Below are positions 1 to 12,123 of a stretch of 64,000 nt of DNA, piece by piece; position 1 is the first letter of the stretch; each line of letters starts with the position of its first letter. A program made the translations under genes and the position numbers. Under the pieces are notes generated by a model. That model was given only the letters and a program-made list of their open reading frames with translations, was not told the DNA's origin and ran no database searches. Origin of the DNA: Trochalopteron elliotii (taxonomy: Eukaryota; Chordata; Aves; Passeriformes; Leiothrichidae); assembly GCA_024734555.1 (NCBI GenBank), contig JANPWX010000157.1:371947-435946 (forward strand), written 5' to 3'.

Positions 1-2124
1 CTCCTTTCAGCTGGGTGTTGAGCACATTTTGCCCATATTGAGTCTATGAATTGCCAGCAGCTTTCAGAAGACAGCTTTTTAATATTTAAAACCACAGCAT
101 TGGGCCTTGAAACCTGGTTCAAGGAAATGGTTTTCCTTTTCCTTCTGCTGCCTGTTTTGGTGTGGCTTATTGGCGTTTCCTTTATCATCTATTTTTAATC
201 AAGCTTCCCTGACGTGGCTCTGCTGAGGAGCAGCAGTTGTGCCTTCCTGAGATGATCTCATTTGCTTCCGAAGGAAGGTGGTGGAAAAAAACTCATCTCT
301 GGCAGGGAGGCCAAGCACATGCTCCAAAAAAAGTGCATGTCAAAGGTGGCTCCTGAGCTGAAACAGGTTGGCAGCTTCCCTTCTTAGGCATTTCAGCATC
401 ACCGTGCCATGTTCTTGAGGTTCTTGACCACTCTCAGCAGTGGCCACATGCTGGTTTTGCTGAGTTTGCCTGTGGTTTTACCCACTTGTGTGGCCACGGC
501 TCCTTGTGGCCATGGAAGGGCCTCTTTTGGTCGCTGTGCCTGGTGCTTAGTGGGGAACCACATCAAAGCCTCACAGCCCCTGCTCCTCTTGGTGTGATGG
601 GGAGGAAGCTGCAGCACCAGGGGCAGCTTTTCGTGTGAGTATTCCTTCCAGTCTGAAAGGGGACTGTCTGCAAGCCTGAGGAGCCACTGATGGGTGTGAC
701 ATTCCCTGCTGCTGCAGGCAGCCCAGTGCCTTTGTTGTGAAGGGAAATGGCTTTTTTTCTCTGTGTGGAGCAGCTCTCCAGTGGAGGCTGTCCCAGCCGT
801 GGCTGTGCAACGGGAGGGGGCCAAGAGTGACCAGCTGGAGGGTCTGCACCAGGGGAAAAAAGGCTGGAACATGGCTTGTGGTAGGGCCTGGGCAGCCCCA
901 GGAGCAAATTTCAGGGCTAGAAACTGATTTTTATTTTTTTTTTTTAACGTGAGTGTGGAGCAGAAATAAACCGGGAGGTGATCTGAGTGGTGTTCCTTGA
1001 ATGAGCTGGTAGGAGCAGATGTGGTCAGCGTTTCCCCATGTGCTCAGCCCTTGGGAATTCCTGGGCCTCCCTCCAGGTTTTTGTTGGGTTTGCCTCAGGG
1101 GACCAGCAGAGGTCAGAACGATCTTCCCAAAGTAAATCCTGCCCTCTCCACGGCAAACGAGAATGCTGGCTGCTCCTTTGCCACAGCCTGAAATCATCCT
1201 TGCCCCCTCTGCCTCCATCAGCACCAAAAGCTGCAGCCCGAGGGCTCTTTTTACCTTCTGCTTGCTGTCACTGTCTTTGTATTGCAGCTGTCACTGTCCC
1301 AGCTGTGCTCATACAGTGACCTTTAACGGGGTCAGTGTGAGGGCTAAAATCCACTCACATCAATCCTTTTCCTTTTTGTGCACGACCTCTGAGCCACGCA
1401 GCTCAAAGCTCCCTGTAATGATACTGAAAAATTTTCATTTGTGGTTTTCCTTTCTTTAATCTCAGGTCATAAATAACCATGACGTGCAGCTGATAACCAT
1501 GAACTTCTAAATTGAATTTTTTTTTTTACTAATTACCTCATAACTTGCTGCAATGTATTTTTGGAGAGGGTTTTTAGGCAGCCTTGACTTGAGAGAAAAG
1601 AGCAGTTTGTGGGGAAGCTGCTTTCCCTGGTTTCCTATGGAAGGCGTGTGAGTGATCTCACTGTCTGTTTGGCTCCTCCCTTCCTCTCCCTTCCCAGGAA
1701 TATTTTTAACCCCTAGTTTAGGTGAAAGTGCCCCAGGGAGGAAAGTCTTGCTGATTAATAATGCCTGCAGGCTGTGTCACAATGGGTCACCAGTGAGTAC
1801 AGGGACACTTCAGTGGAGCTGTGCAGCAGGAGGAGCAGCAGATGAGCTCAACCCTACCATGCTAGTACTGGAGAGCCCACTGGGGAGGGACTTGGCCAGA
1901 GAAAGGACAGGAAAGGCCATGGGGTAGCATGAAGGGAGATGTCAGTTCCTAATCTTACAGTCAGTCATGATGTACATCCTTAGAAAAGTGGGATGTGTCA
2001 GTTCCAGTGCTCTGTGACCACTTTTGTTTTTGCTTCTCTCCCTGTCTCCCATTTAGGCCACGTGGAAATCTGCAAATATCTGAGTTTGCTTGGTGTGACT
2101 GTTCCATGGCTCTGTCTTGGCCTA

Positions 2125-2359
2125 TCTGAGGTTTAGATTGGATATTGGGAAGAAATTGTTCCCTATGAAGGTGGTGAGGCCCTGGCACAGGTTTCCCAGA
2201 GAAGCTGTGGCTGCCCCATCCCTGGAAGTGTCCCAGGCCAGGCTGGATGGGGCTCTGAGCAACCTGGGCTAGTGGAAGGTGTCCCGTGGTAGGGGGTTGG
2301 AATGAGATGGGCTTTAAGGTCCCTTGCAACCCAGACCCTTCCATGATTCTGTGATTTTG
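2125..2359 (+). mobile_element. CR1 LINE 3' end fragment
   Basis: The segment reads like the 3' tail of an avian CR1 element: 'ttggatattgggaagaaatt', then the 'gtggtgaggccctggcacag' and 'cagagaagctgtgg' blocks, then 'ccatccctggaagt', and finally a terminal 'atgattctgtgattt', the imperfect 8-bp repeat typical of CR1 ends. It is 5'-truncated, as most CR1 copies are, and holds no intact frame. It lies in PARVB intron 1. Confidence 0.85.
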
Positions 2360-5300
2360 GTCTTTCAAGATTGTGCCACCTTGTTCAAGGGCTCCAAAAT
2401 CTGCTTTAAATACCTCACAGAACTGTTGGGGTGCTGGCAGGCCCCACAGAGGATCCAGTTCTTAAGACAGATGGTTCCTTAACTTCTTTTCTAATTTTGT
2501 AAAAGATACTGTTTCAGGTAGTGCTGTATTTCAACTTCATCTGCAAAAGGAAATTGAAAAAATCCTCCCTTTCCTGTTTGTCAGAGTGATGTTGCTCTGC
2601 TGAAATAAAGGAGGGGGTTTGCTGCAAGTTTCACTCCCAGCCTCCTTGCAAAAGCTGGTTTTCTTTTCCTCATAACACACTGTATGCAAGATCTGGGCAG
2701 CAGGTGTTTGGCTAAATAAGCTTTCTATTATTGTATCTATGTGTGTGTATAGCCAGTGTGGGGGAGTCAATGAGAGAAATAAAACAGAATCAATTGCTCA
2801 GGGCTGTGTTCCAGTGACAGGATTGAGGGTGGGTGCAGGGGTTAAGAAAACTGTTCTGGAGCAAGTGCCACTTATTTGTGCCTGATGAAATCAATAGGAG
2901 AGGGGAGTTAGAGAGAGGATAGCACTGCAGAGGGCAGGATTATTGCAACAGGAGCTGAGTAAGGGGAAAGTTTTGTGCACATCAAGGGAGGCTGAAGTGC
3001 TGTTCTTGGGATCTCTGTCTTGGTGTTACAGTGAGATGTCCTGATGGTGTCTCACCCCCTTCTTAATTTACTCTCTGTACTCACAAGATGTGGCAGTGAG
3101 TTTTTAGGCAGGTGGAGAGACAAATACAGAACGTGTGGAGTCTAATTCTATTGTCCTGCTTCACACAAGTACGTTTGCTGCAGATTGAGGGGGTGCTTGG
3201 CTGGAGAAATGTGTCTGTGCATTGTGCTGTGCTTCTCCTGCTGAAATACCCCCAGAGAAGATGAGATGAGTGCTGGTTAAGTAGAATTACTTGTTCTTTA
3301 AGAAAGGAATTTGCAGTTCCTTTCTGCAGTAGTAGTAGTTATATTGAAGCTACATACTGTTCCAGAAATGTGTGTATATATAGAAAGTCTGTGCAAACAC
3401 ACACAGATTCATATTTCAGCCTCGATTTATTATCCTTTCTACCACTGATTTAAACAGACCTAAATTTCCAGTTGGAACCTCTTGTAGCCTAATTGCTGTA
3501 ATTGTCCTGTAGGGCTCAGGCCTGGCCAGGTCTGGTTGCAGTCTTGCCAGAGCAGTGCTGGTTTGGGTTCTGTGTTCTATTCTGGCAAAAGCTGTCCTGG
3601 GAATATATTTTGTGTCAATGTCTCAACTGAAATGAGCTTTACATGAACAAGAATTGTGCTTTTAACAGTATCATAACCCCCACATTTTCCTCCTGCACTT
3701 AGGCTAGGGTGGTTCACCCAGTGCAGGTTTAGGCACAGTCTCCTGGTGAGACCAGAGAGTTTGGAATTACAGCTCCAGGTTTTCTTCCAAAGAGGGTGTA
3801 GCAAGACACAAAATAGCTCTGTAGCTTTTCAGTAGTGTTGAAGGAATGCCTTGCCTTCCTTTAAGAAAAACGGGTGTTTAAAAGTAATTTTATTTCCAGG
3901 GCTGCAACCTTTAAAGTAAGATTCATTGTAAGAATACTGTTAAGCTTCATCATCAAACCTTAGCAGGGTGGTTATCAACACTTCCAGTTCTCCAAAACTA
4001 GAATTCCAACCCTTTTCTCCCTGAAGGCCACCCTTATTTCAGAGCAGTTTTTCAATGATACCTGTTTTAATTTCTTCTAAAGGATTTATTAATGATGGCA
4101 GCTGGAGAGAGACTTTTAGAAGGGAGCATCTGGCTGTATCTGTTCCAAGGAGTGTGTGGATGAGCCCTGTGAGACTCTGATGTGTTGGACTTGATGGGAA
4201 TAGGGGGAGCTGCAAAGCCACAACTCCTGGAAAGTGTCTATGAAGGAGAACCCTCTTGATCTCCCTGTGCAGGGACATCAGGCTGTCTTCTGCAGTGCAT
4301 TATCATAAATACATTAATCCTGCTGATTATGAGCTCGTGTTTGTAAGGGTTGGGATATTTAAATCACTTTATTAATGTACATGCATCCTAGTGATTTGCA
4401 CATTGCCAACAGGGCAGTCCAGAAGAGAGAGTATAGTTATGCATGACAGTGCTAAATGCCTTTTTATGTACTTCAAGAACTGTTACAGGCCAGCAGATCT
4501 GGAAACAGAGTCTTCCAATGCACTGCTCTGAGCTTTGGATTGTTCTTTGATGTCAGGAGATTTGGGAGATTAGCTGGCAGAGCTTTGTTCATTGCAAAAG
4601 CATGTCAGAACAACTTGCTGCTGAGTGGTCTGAGGCAAACCCAGGGCAAGGCAGAGTCTGCTGGGTGCAGGAATTGGTGTTTCAGCAGCCACAGCTTTGC
4701 TGTTCAGCTGGAAGGAGCTTTGGTGTGTGTACCTTGAGCACACAAGTTTCAGCTGAGGAGATTCAGGTTGGTGTAGCTGTGGAAGTCCAGCAGAGCTGCT
4801 GCTTTAGAGCTGCCCATGTGAGATTTGGATGCCAAATTGCTGTCAGCTTTCAAATGCAGCCACTCAAGGGTACAAACCTCTCAGGCATCACTAGAAATCT
4901 CAGCCTGCAAGATTCCTGAGGTCGTTTCTGTCAGGGCTCCTGGGATGTGATGTCTCAAAGGGGAATGTGACCATACAGAGACACTGACATGTATCACAAG
5001 GAGAAGGAGTTTTCTGCCTCACCTGTAACATCATCACTTTGTCATCCTTGTCACTCCTGCAGTGCAGGAGGGGCTGTGTGTGCCTTCTCTACCCTGGAGT
5101 CTTGTTCTCTTTTCAGCCCTCCAGCTCCTCTCAGTTGTTTTGGGAGACCTGGAGGTCAGCAAGGAAGAAGGAAGGGAAGCCTGCCATGTTTCCCAAAGGC
5201 TCCTGCTCATGCTGACCTCTGGCATTAGAGCAATCATAACTTCAGCACACCTCCAGGTTCTTTGAACTAACAGGACCCTGGGTGTTTTGTTAGAGAAGCC

Positions 5301-5674
5301 AACTACCTGAAGATCACTCAGGTGGCTCCAGAGAGTGATCTGACCTCTGCCAGTGTCAGGATGAGGCTGATGGCACAGGCTCTGTTCTGCTCAGCTCTCA
5401 CAATATCCACCTGCCTTACTCTGCACAGCCTTGAGCTCTTCTGCATGGTGACCTTGGTGGTTGCTCATCCCCACCCTTGTGCACCCTCTGCCTGCTCTGT
5501 GAGATGTGTTGTGGACGTGCACTGTCACTGACAAAGCTCAGCTTTTCTTCTCAGGGCACAGCCCAACCAACTGAGTTGTTTGCTCTCACCTATAGGGGCT
5601 GTGCCTTTGTGGCAGGGTTTCCCTGGGATCTGTATGGTGTGTGTGGACTGGCCCTTGCTTTGCCTGGTAGAGGC

Positions 5675-6135
5675 CTTGTGTCCAGAGGAGGGCTACAAAT
5701 GTCCAGAGGAGGCTACTAAGATGGTGTAGGACCTTGAGGGGAAGCATTATGAGGAGCAGCTGAGAGTGTTTGCTGTGTTCAGCTGGAGGAGACTGAGCTC
5801 AGACATCACCAGGGGCTGCAGCTCCTCATTAGGGGCAGCAGAGGGGCAGACCCTGAGCTCTGCCCTATGTGATCAGGGACAGCACCCAGGGAACTGCTGG
5901 AGCTGTGTCAGGGGAGGGTTAGGCTGGATATCAGGGAAAGATTCTTCCCCCAGAGGGTGTTGGGCACTGAACAGGCTCCCCAGGGAATGGTCACAGCCCC
6001 AAGGCTGCCAGAGCTCCAGGAGAGTTTGGACAATGCTCTCAGGCACAAGGTAGGATTGTTGGGGTGTCTGTGCAGGGCCAGAGAGAGACCTTGATGCTTT
6101 GTGGGTCCCTTCCAGCTCAGGATATTCTGTTACTC
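5675..6135 (+). mobile_element. CR1 LINE 3' fragment, passerine-like tail
   Basis: This matches the end of CR1 ORF2 and the 3' UTR in the + orientation. It runs from the 'gaggagcagctgagagtgtt' region through 'gttaggctggatatcaggga', 'gattcttcccccagagggtg' and 'gggcactgaacaggctcccc', and ends in 'gggtcccttccagctcagga' and 'tattctgttactctgt'. Its left edge contains a short local repeat ('gtccagaggagg' twice, about 24 bp apart). It is diverged and has stop codons in the ORF2 frame. The tail type is one I associate with songbird CR1 subfamilies, which is weak evidence for the host group. Confidence 0.8.
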
Positions 6136-6799
6136 TGTGGTGGCTGCAGCATACCTGTCTCTGCTTGGTGTCATAGTGCTGCTGCATCAGCACTCCTGCC
6201 CTGCTGAGGGAGGTGTCAGCTGTTGTGAGGAGGATGGAAGGGAATGATTGAAGGGAGTGTGATCAGTGGGACAGCACTCCTTATCAAGGGGTTCTGCCAG
6301 GCTGCCTTCTGGAGGAGCTCCTGAACCTGGATGCTGGAGCTCTGCCCAGGGGCTGTGGGCAGGGGGGCTAAACCAGCAGCTGTGTGTGAGCAAACCCTGT
6401 TTGCCTTTGGGAGTGGGCACAGCACTGATGGGAAGTGGGAACAGAAACCTCTGTGTGGCACAGGTAACAGGCCACATATTGTGTTCAGGTATAGATTTCC
6501 TTGTTTGTACCCTCCTGATGGCCAAGGAGAAAGCTGCAACCTGAAATTCATGACTTCTGTTGTGTTATGTCTAGTTTGGCTGGGACAGGGTGATGGAAAA
6601 CACGTGGTGTCAGCCTTTTGTAACTTGAATCTGAAAACCAGATGTGGAGGGAACGTGCACACCTGGCAGCACATTCTGGGAGTGGTGGGTCTGTGTGCTC
6701 CAGGCCCTTAAATCACTGTCACTTCCTCCTGGAGGAACAATGGGGCTCCTAATTAGAAATCCTGTACACTGATTTGTTTCCTTGCACTCTCTGCAGACC

Positions 6800-6815
6800 C
6801 CTCTCTCTCTCTCTC
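6800..6815. repeat. (CT)n microsatellite
   Basis: A short run of CT dinucleotides in PARVB intron 1. Confidence 0.85.
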
Positions 6816-7704
6816 CAGAGGCCTTAGGCTGAGAGGGGAGGCCATGGGATGAGATCCTGGTTTTGGCTTTTCTGGTGGTGAGCAAACTGGGAATTCAATT
6901 CTGCCTCTCAGTGATTGTTTCTCCAGGTCAAGAAAGGTTTCTTTATAATCCCCAAGATTATCCTGTCTGGCAGTCAGATACAGACTTTTATAAAAACTCT
7001 TTTCAGTGTATGCTGCATGTTGGTTATAAAACAAGCAAACTGTTCTGGCTCTTGGAATCCCAGTTCCTTCTTTAGTGCTTCTTTCATTGTGTGGTTGAAT
7101 CATAATGAAATCCACTGAAAAAAGAAATAGTATATTTTCCATTATAGCTGCCATATGGCCTTACTGCTAATTTTTAATTAGCTGTGGGATGGCTGCATAC
7201 ACAGTTTATTTGGAGTGAGGAAGGAGACTGAGAAGGGAATGAGGAGATGTCTGTATAGTCATGGTGTTGTGTCTTTTTTAGTGTCTTTAAATAGAAGAAT
7301 GTGTAATCCTCAGAAAGTGTTCTTCCACTAGGTCTGTTTGGCAGATGCAGTGCATTTGTGCCATTAAACAGATGCAGATACTTCTGTCATAAAAATAGAA
7401 TAGTTTTGTTTACTCTCTGGCTTGCCTAGTCCAGCAAATGGATATGGAGGCTTTGTAAAATTGACAGGATTTTCTTCAAAAACCATAGGAAAAAGTAACT
7501 GCTTGCACTTTTCACTTAACATTCTCCCACAGGAACAGGGTTATGAAATTGTACCTCAGGATTACTGTTTGCCTTCTTCCCTGTTCATGGCTCCCAGTGT
7601 TGTTACAGTGAATTGGTTCCACTGGAAATTTAGGCATGGTAACACTGCAGAATTTGGTGTGATAGGAATCTTGATGCCCTACTTAGAATTCTGAAGTTGC
7701 AGAA

Positions 7705-8570
7705 GAAGATCATCGAGTCCAATTGTTCCCCCAGCACTGCCAAGTCCATCCCTAATTCATGTCCCCAGGTGTCACAAGTCTTGTAGGTAATGATGACCTC
7801 AACACTTCCCTGGGGAGCCTGTTCCAGTACTTGACAGCCCTTTCAGTGAAGGCACTTTTCTTCATATCCAACCTGAACCTCCTCTGGCACAACCTGAGGC
7901 TATTTCTTCTTTGTTTCATCATTTGTTCCCCGGGAGCAGAGCCTGACCCCCCCCCCACCTGGCTGCCCTCTCCTGTCAGGGAGTTGTGAAGAGCCACAAG
8001 GGCCCCCCTGAGCCTGCTTTTCTCCAGGCTGAGCCTCCCTCAGCTGCTCCTGGTGCTTGAGACCCTTCTCCAGCTCCTTTCCCTTCTCTGGACACACTCC
8101 ATGTCTTTCCTGCCATGAGGGGCAAAACTGATTCCAGGGTTTGATCTGCTCCCTGTCCCTGTCTTCCAGCTCAGAGGCTGGGTCCAAAAACAACCAGTCT
8201 GACTGTGAAAGGCTGAGGCAGGGAAGGTTTTAAGTACCTCTGCCTTTTCCTCAGCCTTTTTTATTATGTGTCCCCATTGCATCCAGTAAAAGGTGGAGAT
8301 TTTCCTTAGCACTCCTTTTGCTGCAGATGCATTTGTAGAACCATTTTTTTATTGTCTTTTATAGTAGTGACCCAATGAAGTTCTAGTTGGGCTTTGACCC
8401 CTTTAATTCTCTCCTTGCATAACCAACCTCATGCCATCCTTGTAGTCCTCCTGAGTTGCCTGCCTTTCTTTCCAAGGTGATAAAACTCTTTTCCTGAAGA
8501 ATGTCCTGCCTTCCTGGACCCCTTTGCCCTTCAGAGCTGCCTCTCAAGAGACTCTATCCCCCTTTGAGAC
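7705..8570 (-). mobile_element. Internally deleted CR1 LINE
   Basis: Read on the minus strand, 8570 down to about 8140 matches the part of CR1 ORF2 between the endonuclease and reverse-transcriptase domains: a frame contains EEKAEVL and, in another frame, the motif ELEDRDREQ. At about 8120-8040 the sequence jumps to the far 3' end of ORF2 ('ctggagaaaagcaggctca' region, then SLRLCQRRFRLDMKKSAFTE and YWNRLPREV). It finishes with the CR1 tail at 7705, seen on the + strand as 'gatcatcgagtccaattgtt'. The reverse-transcriptase core that should lie between is missing. The frame is broken several times, so the copy is dead. Confidence 0.85.
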
Positions 8571-11500
8571 AGATGTATCCCACCTGTCACCACCAGGCTT
8601 TGTCATGATCCATGATCAAAAAAATCCCAAAATTCAGGACCCTAAGCAGACTTGGAGGCAGGTATTCATCTCCATGGCTTTTCCTGCTACTTCCCTTGTT
8701 GTTCTCTGCAATTGGAAGGATAGGTAATTAAATTAGGTAATTAAATAAACTTGTGTAATGGAGCCTTATCATTGGGAAACTGGATTTTAATTGTATCCAG
8801 GATGTCATGCTGCAGAATGCCCCTGCCCTGCCAGGAGGAAACCAGGTGTGCTGCCAGTAAAGCAGATCTGATGCTGTCTACCACACAAACTGTGGCTGGG
8901 TTTTATTTTTGCATGTGGAAGGGAAGAAGCAGTTGTGCCTGACCTAACCTAATGCAGCAACAGTCCAGCTTCAACCTGAATTTTTTTAGGTCCTTCCAAG
9001 GAAGGTTTCTCTGATGATGTTCTTGTAGTTTGAGTTTCACTCTGAGTTTTTTAAGGGTCCCTTGTCAGGGAAAGAGACAGATTGTAATGGGAAGAGGAGA
9101 GGGGCTGGCCTTAGTGTCCACTCTCTGCTGTATGGTTGAGGAAAAAACTTACAATTTCTTTTACCAGATGGAAACAAATATGTAAGTTTTAGTGAGGGAC
9201 TTTTCTTCCCCTGAATGGCATTAGGTGTGGGGGCCATACTACCCAGAATCTTGGTGGGAGGCATCCTCAGTGGAGCCCTTCATCTCCTGTTGATCCAGTG
9301 GCTGGTAAAAGGTTTCTCCAAAACTGCAGACACAGTTTGAAACTGTCTGAGCTGGGGAATTTCACTCTTGTGCTGAATGCACAGGAGATGGGCACTGTTG
9401 TTTCAGGGGTGGTTTGTTTAGCATGTTGCAGCACAGGCTGGCCAGATGATTCTGTTTGGGGAGTGTGAAAGATTCCATATCCATTGCAATCATGGCCAGA
9501 GTAAGAACAGGTGCAAGAAGAGGAATGAAAAAATCCTGCTGGCTACACCTGTGTTGTGTGAGCTCTTTGTCTCATGTCTGGGGATGTGTCCTGTTCCCTG
9601 GTTTGGGACTGACCTGTAACTGAGCTTGAAAGTCTTTAAGATGTCCAGCACCACTGAGGCACCACCTTTTCCAGCTCACAGGGCCTGGTGCTGCCAGTGC
9701 AAAGGCTCTGAAAGGGACCACAGAAAGCTGGAACTGCAAATCCTGTAAAACTTTGGTGTGCTGAGTGAATGAATAAAAACAGCAGCAGGTCTTTCTGATA
9801 CTTTGTGAAACGTGATGTTTTCTTGTGCTTTGGACTTGATTTGATTCTTTGGCTGGCTCTTGTTTCATGGTTGCATTTTGATATCCCTCGAGGGCAGTGC
9901 TTGGGAGACTGGACTGGGAAGTCAGTTGAAGGGCTCTACCCTTTCTATGTAGTCTTCAGCATCTCCATTAGGAAATGCTTGGGCTATTTCTTACTTAAGC
10001 CCAGCAGAGTTAAACATCTAAATGCTTTTATGGCACCTTCCCTTCATGGGCTGGCTTTTATCTGGCTGTGGGCTCCGAGTTCCAGGCTTCTACTGTGAGG
10101 TCTGTAGTGCTTTTCATTGAAGTGCTTGTCTTGACAGGCTCCTCTGGTCCTCAAAGCAACAAGTAAAATAATTTTCCCCCATATGACATGTCTGGAAACC
10201 ACTGAGAAAACTCCCTTATATTTTGTAGCATTTACTTACACAGATCTTTCATCTCAGTTTTAATAGAGTGCATAACTTACTGCCCTGAGTGCAGGTGGGA
10301 CACAACAGAGGTAGAGCTGAGCATGAGCAACCTCAGGATACGGTGCACTGAAAACTGTGTGTTGAGTGTTTAGGGTAAAGCTTCTAGTTTGGAGCATGGC
10401 CTGTCCCTCCACTGGTCCTCTGCTATTTACTAGCAAGCTCTCAATGTGTGTATTGCAAGTGGAATTGCTGCATGGAAGTGTTTTTCAGGCTTTTCCTTGT
10501 CTTTCTGGGTGACATTTGGGCAACTGCAGCAATGAGGCACTTTTTGTGGTCTGCAGAACCATTTATCTTGGCTTGTTCTTCCTGCAGAATGATGTTGCAC
10601 GAGCAAAACAGTTGCTTTTTTTGAAGTGCAAGTCATATCTGTAGCCTCCTTTCCATTCCCCTGGAGTCTGGCTGTTGAGCTCTTGTCCTGCCAGCTGTGG
10701 AAGACAGAGCCTTGCTGCTGCTGCTCACCTGCCATCAGTGCCTTCAAAAGTGAGTCTGTACTTCTCTTGACATGTCCAGAAGAACAAACAGCATAAAATG
10801 TTCTCATATTTGCACTGTAGATCACTTTTGGTGGTGGTGGTGACCTTTTGCATCCCTCTGTGCAAAGGGTATGGGGAGAGCAGGAAGCTGAGGCAGGTGA
10901 AAACTGGCTTGGCAGATAACTGAGGGGGTTTCATCCACGTACCTGCCTACAAATGAAGTGCCAAACCATGTGGAAGAGGTGGAAGGAAGCTGGTGGAGGA
11001 ATGGAAAGCTGGTCACTTGTAAAATGTGCTGGCGTGAGCTGCAGTAGTGACTTTTCTTGGAGCTGAGTGTTCTGCTTGATGAAGTTTGCAGGGTTAGATG
11101 TGTGTGTGGGATCCAGAGGCAGAGCTTGTAGGAGGCTGTAAAGTGCTGTTTTCTCCCAGATTTCCTCATGGTGCAGAAGACAAGAGCTGAATGAATGGGT
11201 TGGGTGTCTCTATTCCACAGTGGTGCTGTTAGCTCTGCTTCTGGCAGCTTCTGCTCTCTCTCCCTTGGTGGTTTGCCTTCACTGGACCTGTTAAATACAG
11301 ATACCTTAAGCAGTGAGTTGATTCTGGTTTCTGAAGTTGCTTTTGCCTAAAGGAGCCTCGTTGGTGCTTGTCATCTTGTGGCAATCAACCTGATTCATTT
11401 GGGATCTTGGGCTGAGTTCCTGGACATGAAGGTGCTGTTCCTTCAGCTGCTTGTGCCCATCAGCTTTGGTTGTAGGAGTGCACCAAAGCCTGAGAGAGCA

Positions 11501-11869
11501 CTAAGGACTTCCCAGGAGAACACAGCATTTCATGGAGACTGGATGGCAGTAAATTGAAAATACCTGGACTGTTTTCTACTGGGAGTGGGCACAAGCCCAA
11601 AATCTGCTTCAGTCCTTTCCTTTTCTTACCAGACTTTGTCTTTCCCTCTGCTCCCATATGTCAGATTTGAAAGCTTCAGTTCTTGCCTGGCTTTTCCCAT
11701 TCAAAAAACTTTGGGATTGAAACAATCTGTTCAGGACAAAGCAAGTTCTGCTCTGTATCCTTGAGGGTATCCATTTATTATCTTTTTAAGTCTAACATTC
11801 AAATACTTTAAAACATCATTCTTGTCCACACTGGTAGTTCTGCTGTCTGAGGGTGGAGTGTTAGGGTTT

Positions 11870-11996
11870 TTCTGTGGTTTTGGGTTTGTTGTTTTTCTTT
11901 TGGTTTTTTGGGGTTTTTTGGGCTTTTTTTTTTTTTGGTGGGGGGGTTGTTTTTTGGTGGTTTTTTTTTTTTGGTTGGTTGTTTTTTTTGGTTGGC
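11870..11996. repeat. G/T-rich low-complexity tract
   Basis: Dominated by runs of T with GG, GGG or GGGG interruptions and one run of seven G. The open frame across it is a composition artefact (Phe, Gly, Val, Leu and Trp only). The right end abuts the first copy of the 0.14-kb repeat, whose T-run may be part of that element's A-tail on the minus strand. Confidence 0.85.
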
Positions 11997-12123
11997 TCTT
12001 TTAAATAATTTTGCCCAGCGTTAATGCTTGTGTGTCTACACGGTGAAAATTAACTTTATATTTTTTTCTTCCCTTTCTTATCTGGCTAGTTTTCAGACAC
12101 AGTTTCCCCACACTGTGACATAA
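11982..12123 (-). repeat. 0.14-kb dispersed repeat, copy 1 (retroposon-like)
   Basis: After a T8 run, positions 11990-12123 match 14826-14963 in the same orientation with only a few differences (for example cagcgttaatg against cagcattaatg). Similarity stops sharply after 'gtgacataa' on the right and at the T-run on the left. Read on the minus strand the unit would end in an A-run, as retroposed sequences do. Near its minus-strand 5' end are complementary arms CACAGT and ACTGTG around 8 bases. I see no clear tRNA-type promoter and do not recognise the family. Confidence 0.7.

Noticed and set aside
11822..12004. 60-codon hydrophobic frame resembling a membrane protein
   Set aside because: It is a translation of a T/G homopolymer-rich tract.
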